This document shows, one piece after another, positions 1 through 7,850 of a stretch of DNA of 64,000 nt (position 1 is its first letter; the number at the start of each line of letters is the position of its first letter). The stretch spans positions 1-64,000 of the forward strand of contig JACQSX010000031.1 in NCBI GenBank assembly GCA_016211105.1, in the 5' to 3' direction. A program made the position numbers and the translations under genes. The notes beneath the pieces are model-generated. The model was not told the origin of the DNA. It worked only from the letters and a program-made list of their open reading frames with translations, and ran no database searches. Origin of the DNA: Acidobacteriota bacterium (GTDB lineage Bacteria > Acidobacteriota > UBA6911 > JACQSX01).

Positions 1-1
1 G

Positions 2-144
2 CCGTTTGCCTTTCTGGCAACATACACAACGCGGCTGTCACTGAATGCGAAGGCGCAGCATCTGCCGCTCGGTCATGCTCTCAGTGAATACGCAGGAGCG
101 GCAAACAAATCACGGCTGCTGTCCCTGCTCTTGCCGGTTAACCC
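2..144 (+). pseudogene. Fragment of SNF2-type (HelZ-like) helicase, truncated by IS element
   Basis: Frame 2 reads PFAFLATYTTRLSLNAKAQHLPLGHALSEYAGAANKSRLLSLLLPV, resembling the N-terminal SNF2-associated region of bacterial SNF2 helicases; homology-like reading ends at the IS left inverted repeat, with an in-frame stop at 161-163. Confidence 0.55.
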
Positions 145-164
145 AACTTCCGCATTCCGCTAAC
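145..164. repeat. IS left terminal inverted repeat
   Basis: AACTTCCGCATTCCGCTAAC; reverse complement of 2161-2180 with one mismatch. Confidence 0.85.
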
Positions 165-199
165 CAGAATGTAGTATTGACGCAGGTTTACGATTTTCT

Positions 200-2032
200 T
201 CAGTCACTATCTACAGTTGCCTCGTGCCAAGTCTTCAGTGGCTTCATGACTTCCTGGGAGATCTTCAGTGTCTGATAGATTTCCCGGTGGGTTGGTTCTG
301 GGGTAGTGGCCTTTCGGATTTTCAGAATCGGTCCGTTCATGCTCGGCAAGACTACCGTTACCACCTGATGGGTGCTCAGTTGCTGGCGGATAGTCCACCA
401 GGAGGTGTGGATTCCCTGGTCTAAAAATCTCTGTTCGATGGTTACCAGCAGATGATAGGCCAGCACACACAGGAAGATGTGTGTCTGAGTGCGATGCTTG
501 AGGTGGTGGAAGATGGGACGTTCCATCAGAGGGCTCTTCATGTCCCGGAAGGCATCTTCCACGCGCGTCAACAGGATGTAGGTGCGCCAGATTTCATTGG
601 CACTCAGGTCCTGCCGATCGGTCTTCAGTACGTAGCTGCCATCAAGTTTTTCGGCCTTGGTTCTCTTGTCACCCTCCTGCTGCCAGGCCAAACTCCTGTG
701 GTCCGAGTGGTAGTCGATGCGGTAGTAACGCGCCACCCGTGGATAGCGCTCCTTGAGGCGGCCAATGGCCTGCTGGATCTTGCCGGTTTTCTTCAGACGC
801 CCCTTTTCGATTCGACTCTTCAGTCTCTCCAGATCGGTCAGTAGCCGCTGCTGCTGCTTTTCTCGGATGGCTCGATCCTTCTGCTGGCGACTTTCACTGC
901 GGCACAAAATATAAACCTCATCGCCTCTCTGGAGACGCTTGACTTGCACCCATGTTTTTTTCTGATCCGGGTTGTGCGGGGATGCAGTCCGAATGACTTT
1001 CTGCCAATCGTCTTGCTGCTCCAGCTCGTCAAGCCACTGGTCCCTTTCCGCCTGTCGCCCTGCCACAATGTAGTGCAGGCCGTGCGCTCGGATCTGATCG
1101 AGATTCTCCTGGTAGGCCATGCCTCGGTCCACCACCACCGTCGAGCCGGCTCGCTTGCCAGTGCGTTTCTCCAGCACTTGCAGCATCTGCTCAACGGTAC
1201 TGCGATCCTGGGCATTGCCGTCGAATACCTCGTGTGCTTTGGGAAACCCATCCCGATCCAGGACCAGCCCCACTAACACCTGCTTACAATCGGGCCGCTT
1301 GTCCCGTGAATAGCCACGTTTGGCTTGGGGGTTTGTCAGGACCTGACCTTCAAAGTAGGTCGATGTCAGATCGTACAGGTACAGCGTATCGTCCAGATTG
1401 AACAGAGTCTTTTCTTGTTCGGCCAACTCCCGCTCAATCTGCTCCCGATTAGGGTGCAGCTTGTCCAAATTGCGGTAGAGCGCATCGTCATTCAGAGTGG
1501 AAAAATCCTCTCCCAGAATGTCTGCCATGGCACTGCGACGCACCCAATCCGCCATAGCATGCTCGGAAAGAGGAAAAATCAGCCGGTTCAAAGTCATCAC
1601 CTCTGTCAACCTGCGCGCACGCTGGGACAGTCCCGCCCGGTGCAGAATCTGGTCTAACCTCAACTGCCGCCACATCTGATGACCGACATGCACAGATCCA
1701 GCCTCGCAGGCTTGCTCCATCTCGACTCGGTCAATATCGACAGCAATGGCGGCTGAGGCAGAAGTTTTCTCTCTAGCTCGCTTGCCACCTTGTGCCTTCC
1801 CGATGAGGCTTTTTGTCTTTGCCTCCTCTCCGACAAGCGACCTCTGCCCTTGTAGGGCCGACTCCATTTTGTGAGCCACAACCAGCCACTGTTGCCGCGG
1901 TGCTGGCGCCAGATTGCCCAAAGAGCAAATCACTCTTTGGCGTGGCCCCTTTGGTGTGGCCACCGACTCGACCAGAAGGTGGTTGGTGTACTTTTTGCCT
2001 TGGTAAGTTCGAGTACTTTTGCGGATATACAC
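200..2032 (-). CDS. IS1634-type (IS4 superfamily) DDE transposase
   Basis: 610 aa ORF with YDLTSTYFEG, VVVDRGMAY and C-terminal DGSYVLKTD...YILLTRVEDAFRDMKSPLMERPIFH motifs typical of IS1634/IS4 transposases. Confidence 0.9.
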   Translation of the reverse strand: MYIRKSTRTYQGKKYTNHLLVESVATPKGPRQRVICSLGNLAPAPRQQWLVVAHKMESALQGQRSLVGEEAKTKSLIGKAQGGKRAREKTSASAAIAVDIDRVEMEQACEAGSVHVGHQMWRQLRLDQILHRAGLSQRARRLTEVMTLNRLIFPLSEHAMADWVRRSAMADILGEDFSTLNDDALYRNLDKLHPNREQIERELAEQEKTLFNLDDTLYLYDLTSTYFEGQVLTNPQAKRGYSRDKRPDCKQVLVGLVLDRDGFPKAHEVFDGNAQDRSTVEQMLQVLEKRTGKRAGSTVVVDRGMAYQENLDQIRAHGLHYIVAGRQAERDQWLDELEQQDDWQKVIRTASPHNPDQKKTWVQVKRLQRGDEVYILCRSESRQQKDRAIREKQQQRLLTDLERLKSRIEKGRLKKTGKIQQAIGRLKERYPRVARYYRIDYHSDHRSLAWQQEGDKRTKAEKLDGSYVLKTDRQDLSANEIWRTYILLTRVEDAFRDMKSPLMERPIFHHLKHRTQTHIFLCVLAYHLLVTIEQRFLDQGIHTSWWTIRQQLSTHQVVTVVLPSMNGPILKIRKATTPEPTHREIYQTLKISQEVMKPLKTWHEATVDSD

Positions 2033-2160
2033 TGGCCACTATATATGACATATAAATATTACAAATCAAGTTAAATCTGCACTAATTTAGTCACTATTTT
2101 CAGGCAAACCCAAACCGCTGTTGAAAACAAAAGACTTATGGATACGACTTCCCAAAAATC

Positions 2161-2180
2161 GTTGGCGGAATGCGGAAGTT
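2161..2180. repeat. IS right terminal inverted repeat
   Basis: GTTGGCGGAATGCGGAAGTT. Confidence 0.85.
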
Positions 2181-2262
2181 CGGCTGAGCGGCCGGGCATC
2201 ATCATGTTGTCTTTGTACTGAGCTGCTGCCTGGCATCGTTTCGGGCTTTTCTCTTTTCGTAG

Positions 2263-2445
2263 TCGACCACGCAATTGAAAGATCCCCTCTCCGAGAGCTT
2301 GCGAACGCGGAGAGCGCAACCGATCTCCAAATTCTGCCAGCAACTTAATCAGCGCCATAGCCTCATCGACATCATCTCCACGCTCATAGCCAACCGGGAA
2401 GAGATTTTAAAGCAACTGGAAAAGGAAGGTTTCCATGAGCATTAG
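2263..2445 (+). pseudogene. Stop-to-stop reading frame resembling the C-terminal remnant of an unidentified protein
   Basis: Reads ...LSESLRTRRAQPISKFCQQLNQRHSLIDIISTLIANREEILKQLEKEGFHEH*; protein-like composition, no ATG start. Confidence 0.3.
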
Positions 2446-2520
2446 AAGAAGATGACTTCGAGGAATGGCGTCACTGTTTGGGTCATAGCGTGCGTTCGCC
2501 GCACGTGGCGATCCTGGATC

Positions 2521-3699
2521 TCAGCCTTCAGGGTGTGGAAGGTCTTGGATGCTCCGGTTTTGCAATCGTTGGGCGCATCTCGGACAGAAAGTTCCGCGGC
2601 AGGCGCGACAGAAGCTCTTTCCACACGAAGGGCATGGCGACGAACAGACCGGGCAAAGTAGATGCAACTTCTCGTCACAAACCACGAAAGTCTTGCCGGA
2701 GTTCCGACACGAGTCGCAAGGGAGCCGCTCAAAGGTTCCGCAGATCTTGCAAAAATCAGCGTGCATGGGACGGCTCATTTTTTTCCGTAGAATCGTAACG
2801 TGTACCCGCCACACCTCGGTTTCAAGCCTGAGGACCTGATCCAATCGCGCCTCCGCAGTCGCTGAGTATTTTCGGCGGGTGTCGGCAATCTTGGCGAAGT
2901 ATTCCCGCTCGATCCAATCCAGTTTCGACAGCTCCCCTTTGATCTTGTCCTGCCCGACATTACTTGCGGACTTGGCGCCAGGTTGCCACTTGGCCTGATC
3001 CCGAAGCTCGCTGTGATAGGTATGAAGGCGTTGCAAATCACGTTCCATTCTGCGTTCCATGCCGGCCAAAAAGGGGGCCAGCCTGAGCTTGACCCTCGGC
3101 GGTAGGACCTTCGTGGAATATTCTTCAACGCGCCGTGCCGACCAGGGCGGCGGCAGGTCGAAGTCGCTGCCGTCAACCAGGTTCCATCCGTTCCCTTCTG
3201 CAAGCCGCTTCAGAAGCGGTTCCACCATTGAATCCGCAATTGCCAAGTTGGACTCGTTGACACACAATTGGATGAGATCCTCGGCTTTTTCGTCAGACAC
3301 GACGGCCAGGCGAAACGACAGGAGCAGATAGCGTGTTTTGGCGGGAGTGACCTCTCTCACTCGGAAGGTCGCATTTTCAAGCGTGATCTGCTGAGCGATC
3401 CATTGTTCCAGGTCGCGCGGCGGTTTTGCAGAAATCTCCGGCTGCAGCCACATTCGAAGATAGCGGCCGCGGTCCTGTATCAGTCTTCGGAGCCCAAAGA
3501 TCCCGTCGGGTTCCAAAGCGACCCTCCGGGCGCCATAGGGCAATTCTGTTCCAAACCCCAGCAGGGACCATTCGGGAATCGAAAGCGCCTGCCGCACTTC
3601 CATGGGAGCGACGACCTCCAGTCCTTCGGGAGCTGCCGCTTCAACCACGGCTCCGGCTAGGGTCAGCACGTCCGCCGTCACTTCACGCAGGCTTCTCAT
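2521..3699 (-). CDS. Uncharacterised protein with multi-CxxC C-terminal zinc-ribbon-like region
   Basis: 392 aa; C-terminus CKICGTFERLPCDSCRNSGKTFVVCDEKLHLLCPVCSSPCPSCGKSFCRACRGTFCPRC; 4-nt ATGA-type overlap with an upstream gene remnant. Confidence 0.7.
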   Translation of the reverse strand: MRSLREVTADVLTLAGAVVEAAAPEGLEVVAPMEVRQALSIPEWSLLGFGTELPYGARRVALEPDGIFGLRRLIQDRGRYLRMWLQPEISAKPPRDLEQWIAQQITLENATFRVREVTPAKTRYLLLSFRLAVVSDEKAEDLIQLCVNESNLAIADSMVEPLLKRLAEGNGWNLVDGSDFDLPPPWSARRVEEYSTKVLPPRVKLRLAPFLAGMERRMERDLQRLHTYHSELRDQAKWQPGAKSASNVGQDKIKGELSKLDWIEREYFAKIADTRRKYSATAEARLDQVLRLETEVWRVHVTILRKKMSRPMHADFCKICGTFERLPCDSCRNSGKTFVVCDEKLHLLCPVCSSPCPSCGKSFCRACRGTFCPRCAQRLQNRSIQDLPHPEG

Positions 3700-3845
3700 A
3701 TCGCACCAAACTCTTTTCCAAAAATCTCTTCATCAAGCGCCTTCGCCGCCTCGTACCGATCCCTGGCAATGGACAATTGATCGCCCAGGGCATCGAACGC
3801 GGCCCGGCGCTTTTCCCCGCTATTTTCAATCCACGCAGAGAAGAC
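3696..3845 (-). pseudogene. C-terminal remnant of the upstream operon partner of the Cys-rich gene (possibly a SNF2-helicase C-terminus)
   Basis: Minus-strand frame VFSAWIENSGEKRRAAFDALGDQLSIARDRYEAAKALDEEIFGKEFGAI*; its stop overlaps the ATG of the 2521-3699 CDS. Confidence 0.4.
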
Positions 3846-3954
3846 CTAATTGAAGCCTAAACTCGATTTCGCCGCTCACTCTGTGAGGAATACACCAAGG
3901 TGATCTGGGTTGCTCAGAAGGTGTGAAAAAATTCGAAATGAGTCCCGTCGATTG

Positions 3955-3983
3955 GTAGAGACGCCCCGGCGGGGCGTCTCTAC
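3955..3983. repeat. REP-like palindrome, copy 1
   Basis: GTAGAGACGCCCCGGCGGGGCGTCTCTAC: 13-bp perfect arms around GGC; identical copy at 7581-7609. Confidence 0.85.
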
Positions 3984-4120
3984 AGTCTCGACAACCCAGC
4001 GTGGCACAGAGGGTACGGGAATTTTTACACACGTTGCTCGTCTCCGCGCGACGAAACAAAGGGAACTTCCGGGCCCACTCCCCGAGTCCACCGGTTGAGC
4101 AAAGTAATTTTTCTTCACGA

Positions 4121-4336
4121 CTATGCCGCGTTAGCTGCAGCTCGTCGATATTGCAGCCAACGATAAGATCCAAACATCGCAGCCGTATAGGCCAGATCGC
4201 CGAAAATGCTGTTGCAGAAAAATGGCGGAGCCGCGATGTAGCACTGCGCCAGATCGTCGAAGGTGCCGGGATAGAACTTCTCAGCCAGACTCCTTAGGAA
4301 AACGGAACAGAAATGCTGGAAGGACTTATCGGGCAT
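4121..4336 (-). pseudogene. C-terminal fragment resembling a DUF6580-family membrane protein
   Basis: AEKFYPGTFDDLAQCYIAAPPFFCNSIFGDLAYTAAMFGSYRWLQ resembles the conserved C-terminal part of DUF6580; only 71 aa remain. Confidence 0.55.
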
Positions 4337-4352
4337 TTACACCCCCGCTTTC

Positions 4353-4517
4353 GTAGCGGGCTCCGATACATCCTTTTCAGCCATACATGGTCACCGGGAA
4401 CTAGAGTTGCTGGTAGAAGCTGGACTGCCGCCTATGCAGGCACTGCAGGCTGCCACGAAACACCCGGCAGAACTCATGCGCGACATGGGGCTTGAAAACA
4501 AATGTAAAATTCGTTAA
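4353..4517 (+). pseudogene. C-terminal fragment of amidohydrolase
   Basis: Frame reads VAGSDTSFSAIHGHRELELLVEAGLPPMQALQAATKHPAELMRDMGLENKCKIR*, characteristic of the amidohydrolase GSDT...HRELELLVEAGL.P..AL.AAT region. Confidence 0.65.
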
Positions 4518-4556
4518 CATTATAACTTTGGCAAGACTTAACAGGAAAGGTCTCAA

Positions 4557-5072
4557 TTGGTAGCTGCGGACGCCTCAGTGATTATTGCGCTTGCGAAAAT
4601 GAAGCGGCTCGAGCTGCTCAAGAAGGTTCACGGCCAAATCCTCCTCGGTCCTGAAGTCAAGATGGAAGTATTGGACCAGGGAAAGGCAATCGCAGCGTCG
4701 GGCGTGCAACAGGTCGAAAACGCTGTGGACAAAGGCTGGATTCAGGTTACGTCGCTGACTAAGAAGGAGAAATCTTTAGAAGCGCGCATCTTGGCAAACA
4801 GCCGTTTGGACCGGGGCGAGGCAGAATCAATCGCGCTGGCGCACTCGCGCAAGCTGATGCTGATTGTGGATGACAAAGAAGCAAGGGCGCATGCGGAAGT
4901 GATGGGGCTGGAGTACATGGGCACCGCGGCGGTCCTGCTGGAGGCATTTATTAAGGGTCATCTGAAATTTCAACAACTGGAGGAGACGGTCGAGGAATTG
5001 AGCAAGACGATGTGGCTCTCCCCAGCGGTCGTTACTGAGATATTAAGAAGGGCTCGGGAGAAGAAGAAATGA
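4557..5072 (+). CDS. PIN-domain (VapC-like, DUF3368-type) putative toxin
   Basis: 171 aa, VVAADASVIIALAKM...LDRGEAESIALA...LIVDDKEARAHAEVMGLEYMGTAAVLL; TTG start with upstream AGGAAAGG; ATGA overlap with the next gene. Confidence 0.85.
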   Translation: MVAADASVIIALAKMKRLELLKKVHGQILLGPEVKMEVLDQGKAIAASGVQQVENAVDKGWIQVTSLTKKEKSLEARILANSRLDRGEAESIALAHSRKLMLIVDDKEARAHAEVMGLEYMGTAAVLLEAFIKGHLKFQQLEETVEELSKTMWLSPAVVTEILRRAREKKK

Positions 5073-5383
5073 AAAAGGAACAAATGGTCGGGACCAGGTT
5101 GCCCGAGGAATTGGTGCGGGAGCTGGAGGTCATCGAGAACGCTGAGCAATCGGACCGTTCCACGACCGTGAGGAAGCTTCTCTACAAGGCTATAAAGGAC
5201 TGGAAGCTGGAGTATTATGCTCGACTCTATGGTGACGGCAAGCTAACGCTTGCCAGGGCTGCCCGGAACGCTGGGGTGTCGTTGTGGGAAATGATGGATT
5301 ACGTCAGGAGCAGGAAAATCCCGGCGCAGTACGAACTGGAGGACCTGAAGAGGGACTTGAAGGGCCTTTACGCGCGCCTTTGA
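5069..5383 (+). CDS. UPF0175-like putative antitoxin with N-terminal ribbon-helix-helix-like segment
   Basis: 104 aa; GTRLPEELVRELEVIENAEQSDRSTTVRKLLYKAI (RHH-like) then YARLYGDGKLTLARAARNAGVSLWEMMDYVRSRKIPAQYELEDLKRDL (UPF0175-like). Confidence 0.8.
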   Translation: MKKEQMVGTRLPEELVRELEVIENAEQSDRSTTVRKLLYKAIKDWKLEYYARLYGDGKLTLARAARNAGVSLWEMMDYVRSRKIPAQYELEDLKRDLKGLYARL

Positions 5384-5510
5384 AGACCTGAGAAATGGCC
5401 GTGTTTGCAGAGCAACCACCGGGGCACATCGGGAAAGGTCGCAATTGGCTGCTTGAGGCGATTCCCCAATCGAATCGCCAACCGGACAATGCCAATAATT
5501 GCTAGCAACA

Positions 5511-5639
5511 ATGGCTGAACAACCGGAATTACATCTGAAGACAGTTGGCGAGCAGTTGAAGGATATTTTTCTGTGCCACACGGGCGCAGATAAGTCGAAA
5601 GAAGGCGTGAGTAGTGACTGCAGCACAGAAAGCCATTGA
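5511..5639 (+). pseudogene. N-terminal remnant of a TIR-domain-like protein
   Basis: MAEQPELHLKTVGEQLKDIFLCHTGADKSKEGVSSDCSTESH*; DIFLCHTGADK matches the first TIR strand/loop pattern, then reading becomes unrelated and stops. Confidence 0.5.
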
Positions 5640-5677
5640 CTCTGCCGCGAAGGAGGCGGCGCCAAGGACTTCTTTAG

Positions 5678-5848
5678 GTTCTCACCGATAGGGCTTCCCT
5701 TCGGCTCGATGCCGGAATCGACAACCTCGGTAACAGGAATTATGTTCTGCCGCTTGGCGGACGTTATTGGGTCGGCGATAAGACGGGATCGTCGTCGGTG
5801 CCCGGAATGGGCCGTTCATTCTATGGCGGCCTGACCTTCAAATTCTGA
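5678..5848 (+). pseudogene. C-terminal beta-barrel remnant of a TonB-dependent receptor
   Basis: VLTDRASLRLDAGIDNLGNRNYVLPLGGRYWVGDKTGSSSVPGMGRSFYGGLTFKF*; typical last strands ending in aromatic Phe. Confidence 0.75.
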
Positions 5849-5974
5849 GCGGAACGCTCAAGTCGGCTAGAGTGAGAAGACAATAACAATTAGCTGAGCG
5901 ATGGTGAAAGTGCGGCTACGCTAAACCAAGTCTCACGGTAATTCGTGTAGCACTGGGCGAGCTTGATTGCGCGC

Positions 5975-7480
5975 TCAGCCAACCAACCGGTAACCTTGTG
6001 CGGTTTCTTCCACATGCCCTTCTTCCATCAGCTTGATTAGACCGGAGCGCAACGAACGCTCGGCCCAACGCTTGAGGCTGGAATGCAAATCTCCGTAAAC
6101 CTTCTCCAGTAATGGCTCGATGGGTTGAGGCTGAAGGCTGAGCGCAGCCAGCAGTTGTTCCTCTCGCTCTTGACGGTGTTGGCGGGCCTGTTCGACGGCA
6201 CTTCGCCCGTCGGTGACCGGGTGCCCGTGGCCCGGATAGATCAATCCGTCGGCTACAGATTTCAAGAATTCGAGGGATTTTAAATAGGTGCCCAGATGGC
6301 CATCTGCCGGATCGATCAGGATGGAAGAAAGGGAAGAGATCAGGTCGCCCACAATCAGCGCCCGATAGCGTGTTTCTTGAAAGGCAACATGCCCAGGGGC
6401 GTGTCCGGGTAGATGGTAGACGTGTAGCTTCCAAGGGGCGCCGCCATCGGGGGAACAACCTAAATCAAAATCCTGGTTGTGATCCAGATAGGATTGAAAA
6501 CAGATTTTTGGAAGTGATTGGGCCGTCAGTCTGTGGGCATAGACAGGCAAGCCATAGCGGCGCTGGCATTCCTCTACGGCACCTATATGGTCCGGGTGTC
6601 CGTGAGTCAAGAGTACCCCTTTCAACACGCGTCCTTCGGCAAGGAGTTCATCGAATAATTCCCACAACTTTTCCTGTTCCGGCGGGTCGTCGGCGGCCGG
6701 ATCGATCAGATAAAGTTGTTCCTGCCCCACGGCAAAGAAATTAGTGTGAGTCGCCGGTGGTTTGGTGCGCGTTTTCAGAGGAGCCATCAAAACCCCACAA
6801 CTGTAGTAGTCACGTTGCAACTTGCCCCGCTGATATCCTTCCGCGAGTTGTCGGATGCGGAACCGAAAGCTGTTCCAGTCACGAGATGCCAATTCTTGGA
6901 GCAGCGTAACGACAGGTGGGGCAATGAGCGCTTCTCCATTGCGCCAACGCTTTAATGCCTCTGCAGGGGCGATGAATTCTCCATAGTCCAACTCTCCTGG
7001 CCAGATTTCTGCCGCAGTTTCCTCGGGGGTGTGGCAGCACAAAAACCAGGTGTCATAGCGCCGCGACGAATAGGGTGGGGTAGTGATGCGGCAGAGAGGG
7101 GTGAAATTTGCTGCGTCTATATAAGATCCATTCCGTTGCAAGATGTCCGCGAAGGAAATCTCGCCGTCCAACATCCGTCTTCGGTATTGCGACAGGGTTT
7201 CTCGAAATGGTGGCCGCGCTCCTTGAGCAAGCCAAATGCCAGTTTCCTCGAAGAGTTCTCGAGCCGCAGCCACAACAAATGGCTGGTAATTCAGCTCGTT
7301 CGAATCCTCAAGTCGCGACAAATTCTTGACTGAAATTTCTTCATCCTCCGACTCCAGGACTCCACCCGGAAAAGCAAGATACCCGCCTAGGAATGCCAAC
7401 CGAGAGTTGCGCTTCACTAGCAAAACCTGGCGCGGATTGGACCCACGAACCATCAAGACGCTAACGGCTATGCGCTTCAT
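5975..7480 (-). CDS. Nudix hydrolase / metallo-beta-lactamase fusion protein
   Basis: N-terminal Nudix-like GGYLAFPGGVLESED...RELFEETGIW; C-terminal MBL motif LLTHGHPDHIGA, LPGHAPGHVAF, YPGHGHPV. ORF extends to 7519; MKRIAVSVLMV start at 7480 preferred. Confidence 0.88.
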   Translation of the reverse strand: MKRIAVSVLMVRGSNPRQVLLVKRNSRLAFLGGYLAFPGGVLESEDEEISVKNLSRLEDSNELNYQPFVVAAARELFEETGIWLAQGARPPFRETLSQYRRRMLDGEISFADILQRNGSYIDAANFTPLCRITTPPYSSRRYDTWFLCCHTPEETAAEIWPGELDYGEFIAPAEALKRWRNGEALIAPPVVTLLQELASRDWNSFRFRIRQLAEGYQRGKLQRDYYSCGVLMAPLKTRTKPPATHTNFFAVGQEQLYLIDPAADDPPEQEKLWELFDELLAEGRVLKGVLLTHGHPDHIGAVEECQRRYGLPVYAHRLTAQSLPKICFQSYLDHNQDFDLGCSPDGGAPWKLHVYHLPGHAPGHVAFQETRYRALIVGDLISSLSSILIDPADGHLGTYLKSLEFLKSVADGLIYPGHGHPVTDGRSAVEQARQHRQEREEQLLAALSLQPQPIEPLLEKVYGDLHSSLKRWAERSLRSGLIKLMEEGHVEETAQGYRLVG

Positions 7481-7580
7481 TTCGTTGTGGCTTCTTCTCC
7501 TCTGGATCGCATTTCTCACACGCCACAGCGCAGATATCGATACACGGTTTGCTTTGCGCCTGGTCGCATCGGTTGACAGT

Positions 7581-7609
7581 GTAGAGACGCCCCGGCGGGG
7601 CGTCTCTAC
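7581..7609. repeat. REP-like palindrome, copy 2
   Basis: Identical 29-bp palindrome GTAGAGACGCCCCGGCGGGGCGTCTCTAC. Confidence 0.85.
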
Positions 7610-7850
7610 GGAATATTTGTGGGCTTCTCACTCGCATACCTTACAACTATGCCCTTCTCCGCCACGCGCAAAAATCCTTTATGAGAAATGCAGGCTGCGT
7701 TTGTGCAAGCCCTTCCTTGTGGCCCTGAAGTCATTATGCTTTTGCTCCTATCATTGTCGCCATAAATTCTTATGCCTTGGTGCTTGGGGATGGAAACCCT
7801 CGCAAGGAGCATGAGACAAACAAGGGAATTCTTGGTTGATCGAAGTCGAA

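Larger units (their letters stand above)
145..2180 (-). mobile_element. IS1634-family-like insertion sequence
   Basis: Terminal inverted repeats AACTTCCGCATTCCGCTAAC (145-164) and GTTGGCGGAATGCGGAAGTT (2161-2180), 19/20 match as reverse complements, flanking a complete transposase ORF. Confidence 0.85.

Noticed and set aside
3426-3860. 144-aa plus-strand ORF
   Set aside because: Antisense to the Cys-rich gene and its partner remnant.
3955-3983. Palindrome as rho-independent terminator
   Set aside because: No U-tract, and the identical copy at 7581 suggests a dispersed repeat rather than a terminator.
4344-4360. Small hairpin CCCGCT-TTCGT-AGCGGG
   Set aside because: Short stem overlapping the amidohydrolase remnant codons; likely incidental.
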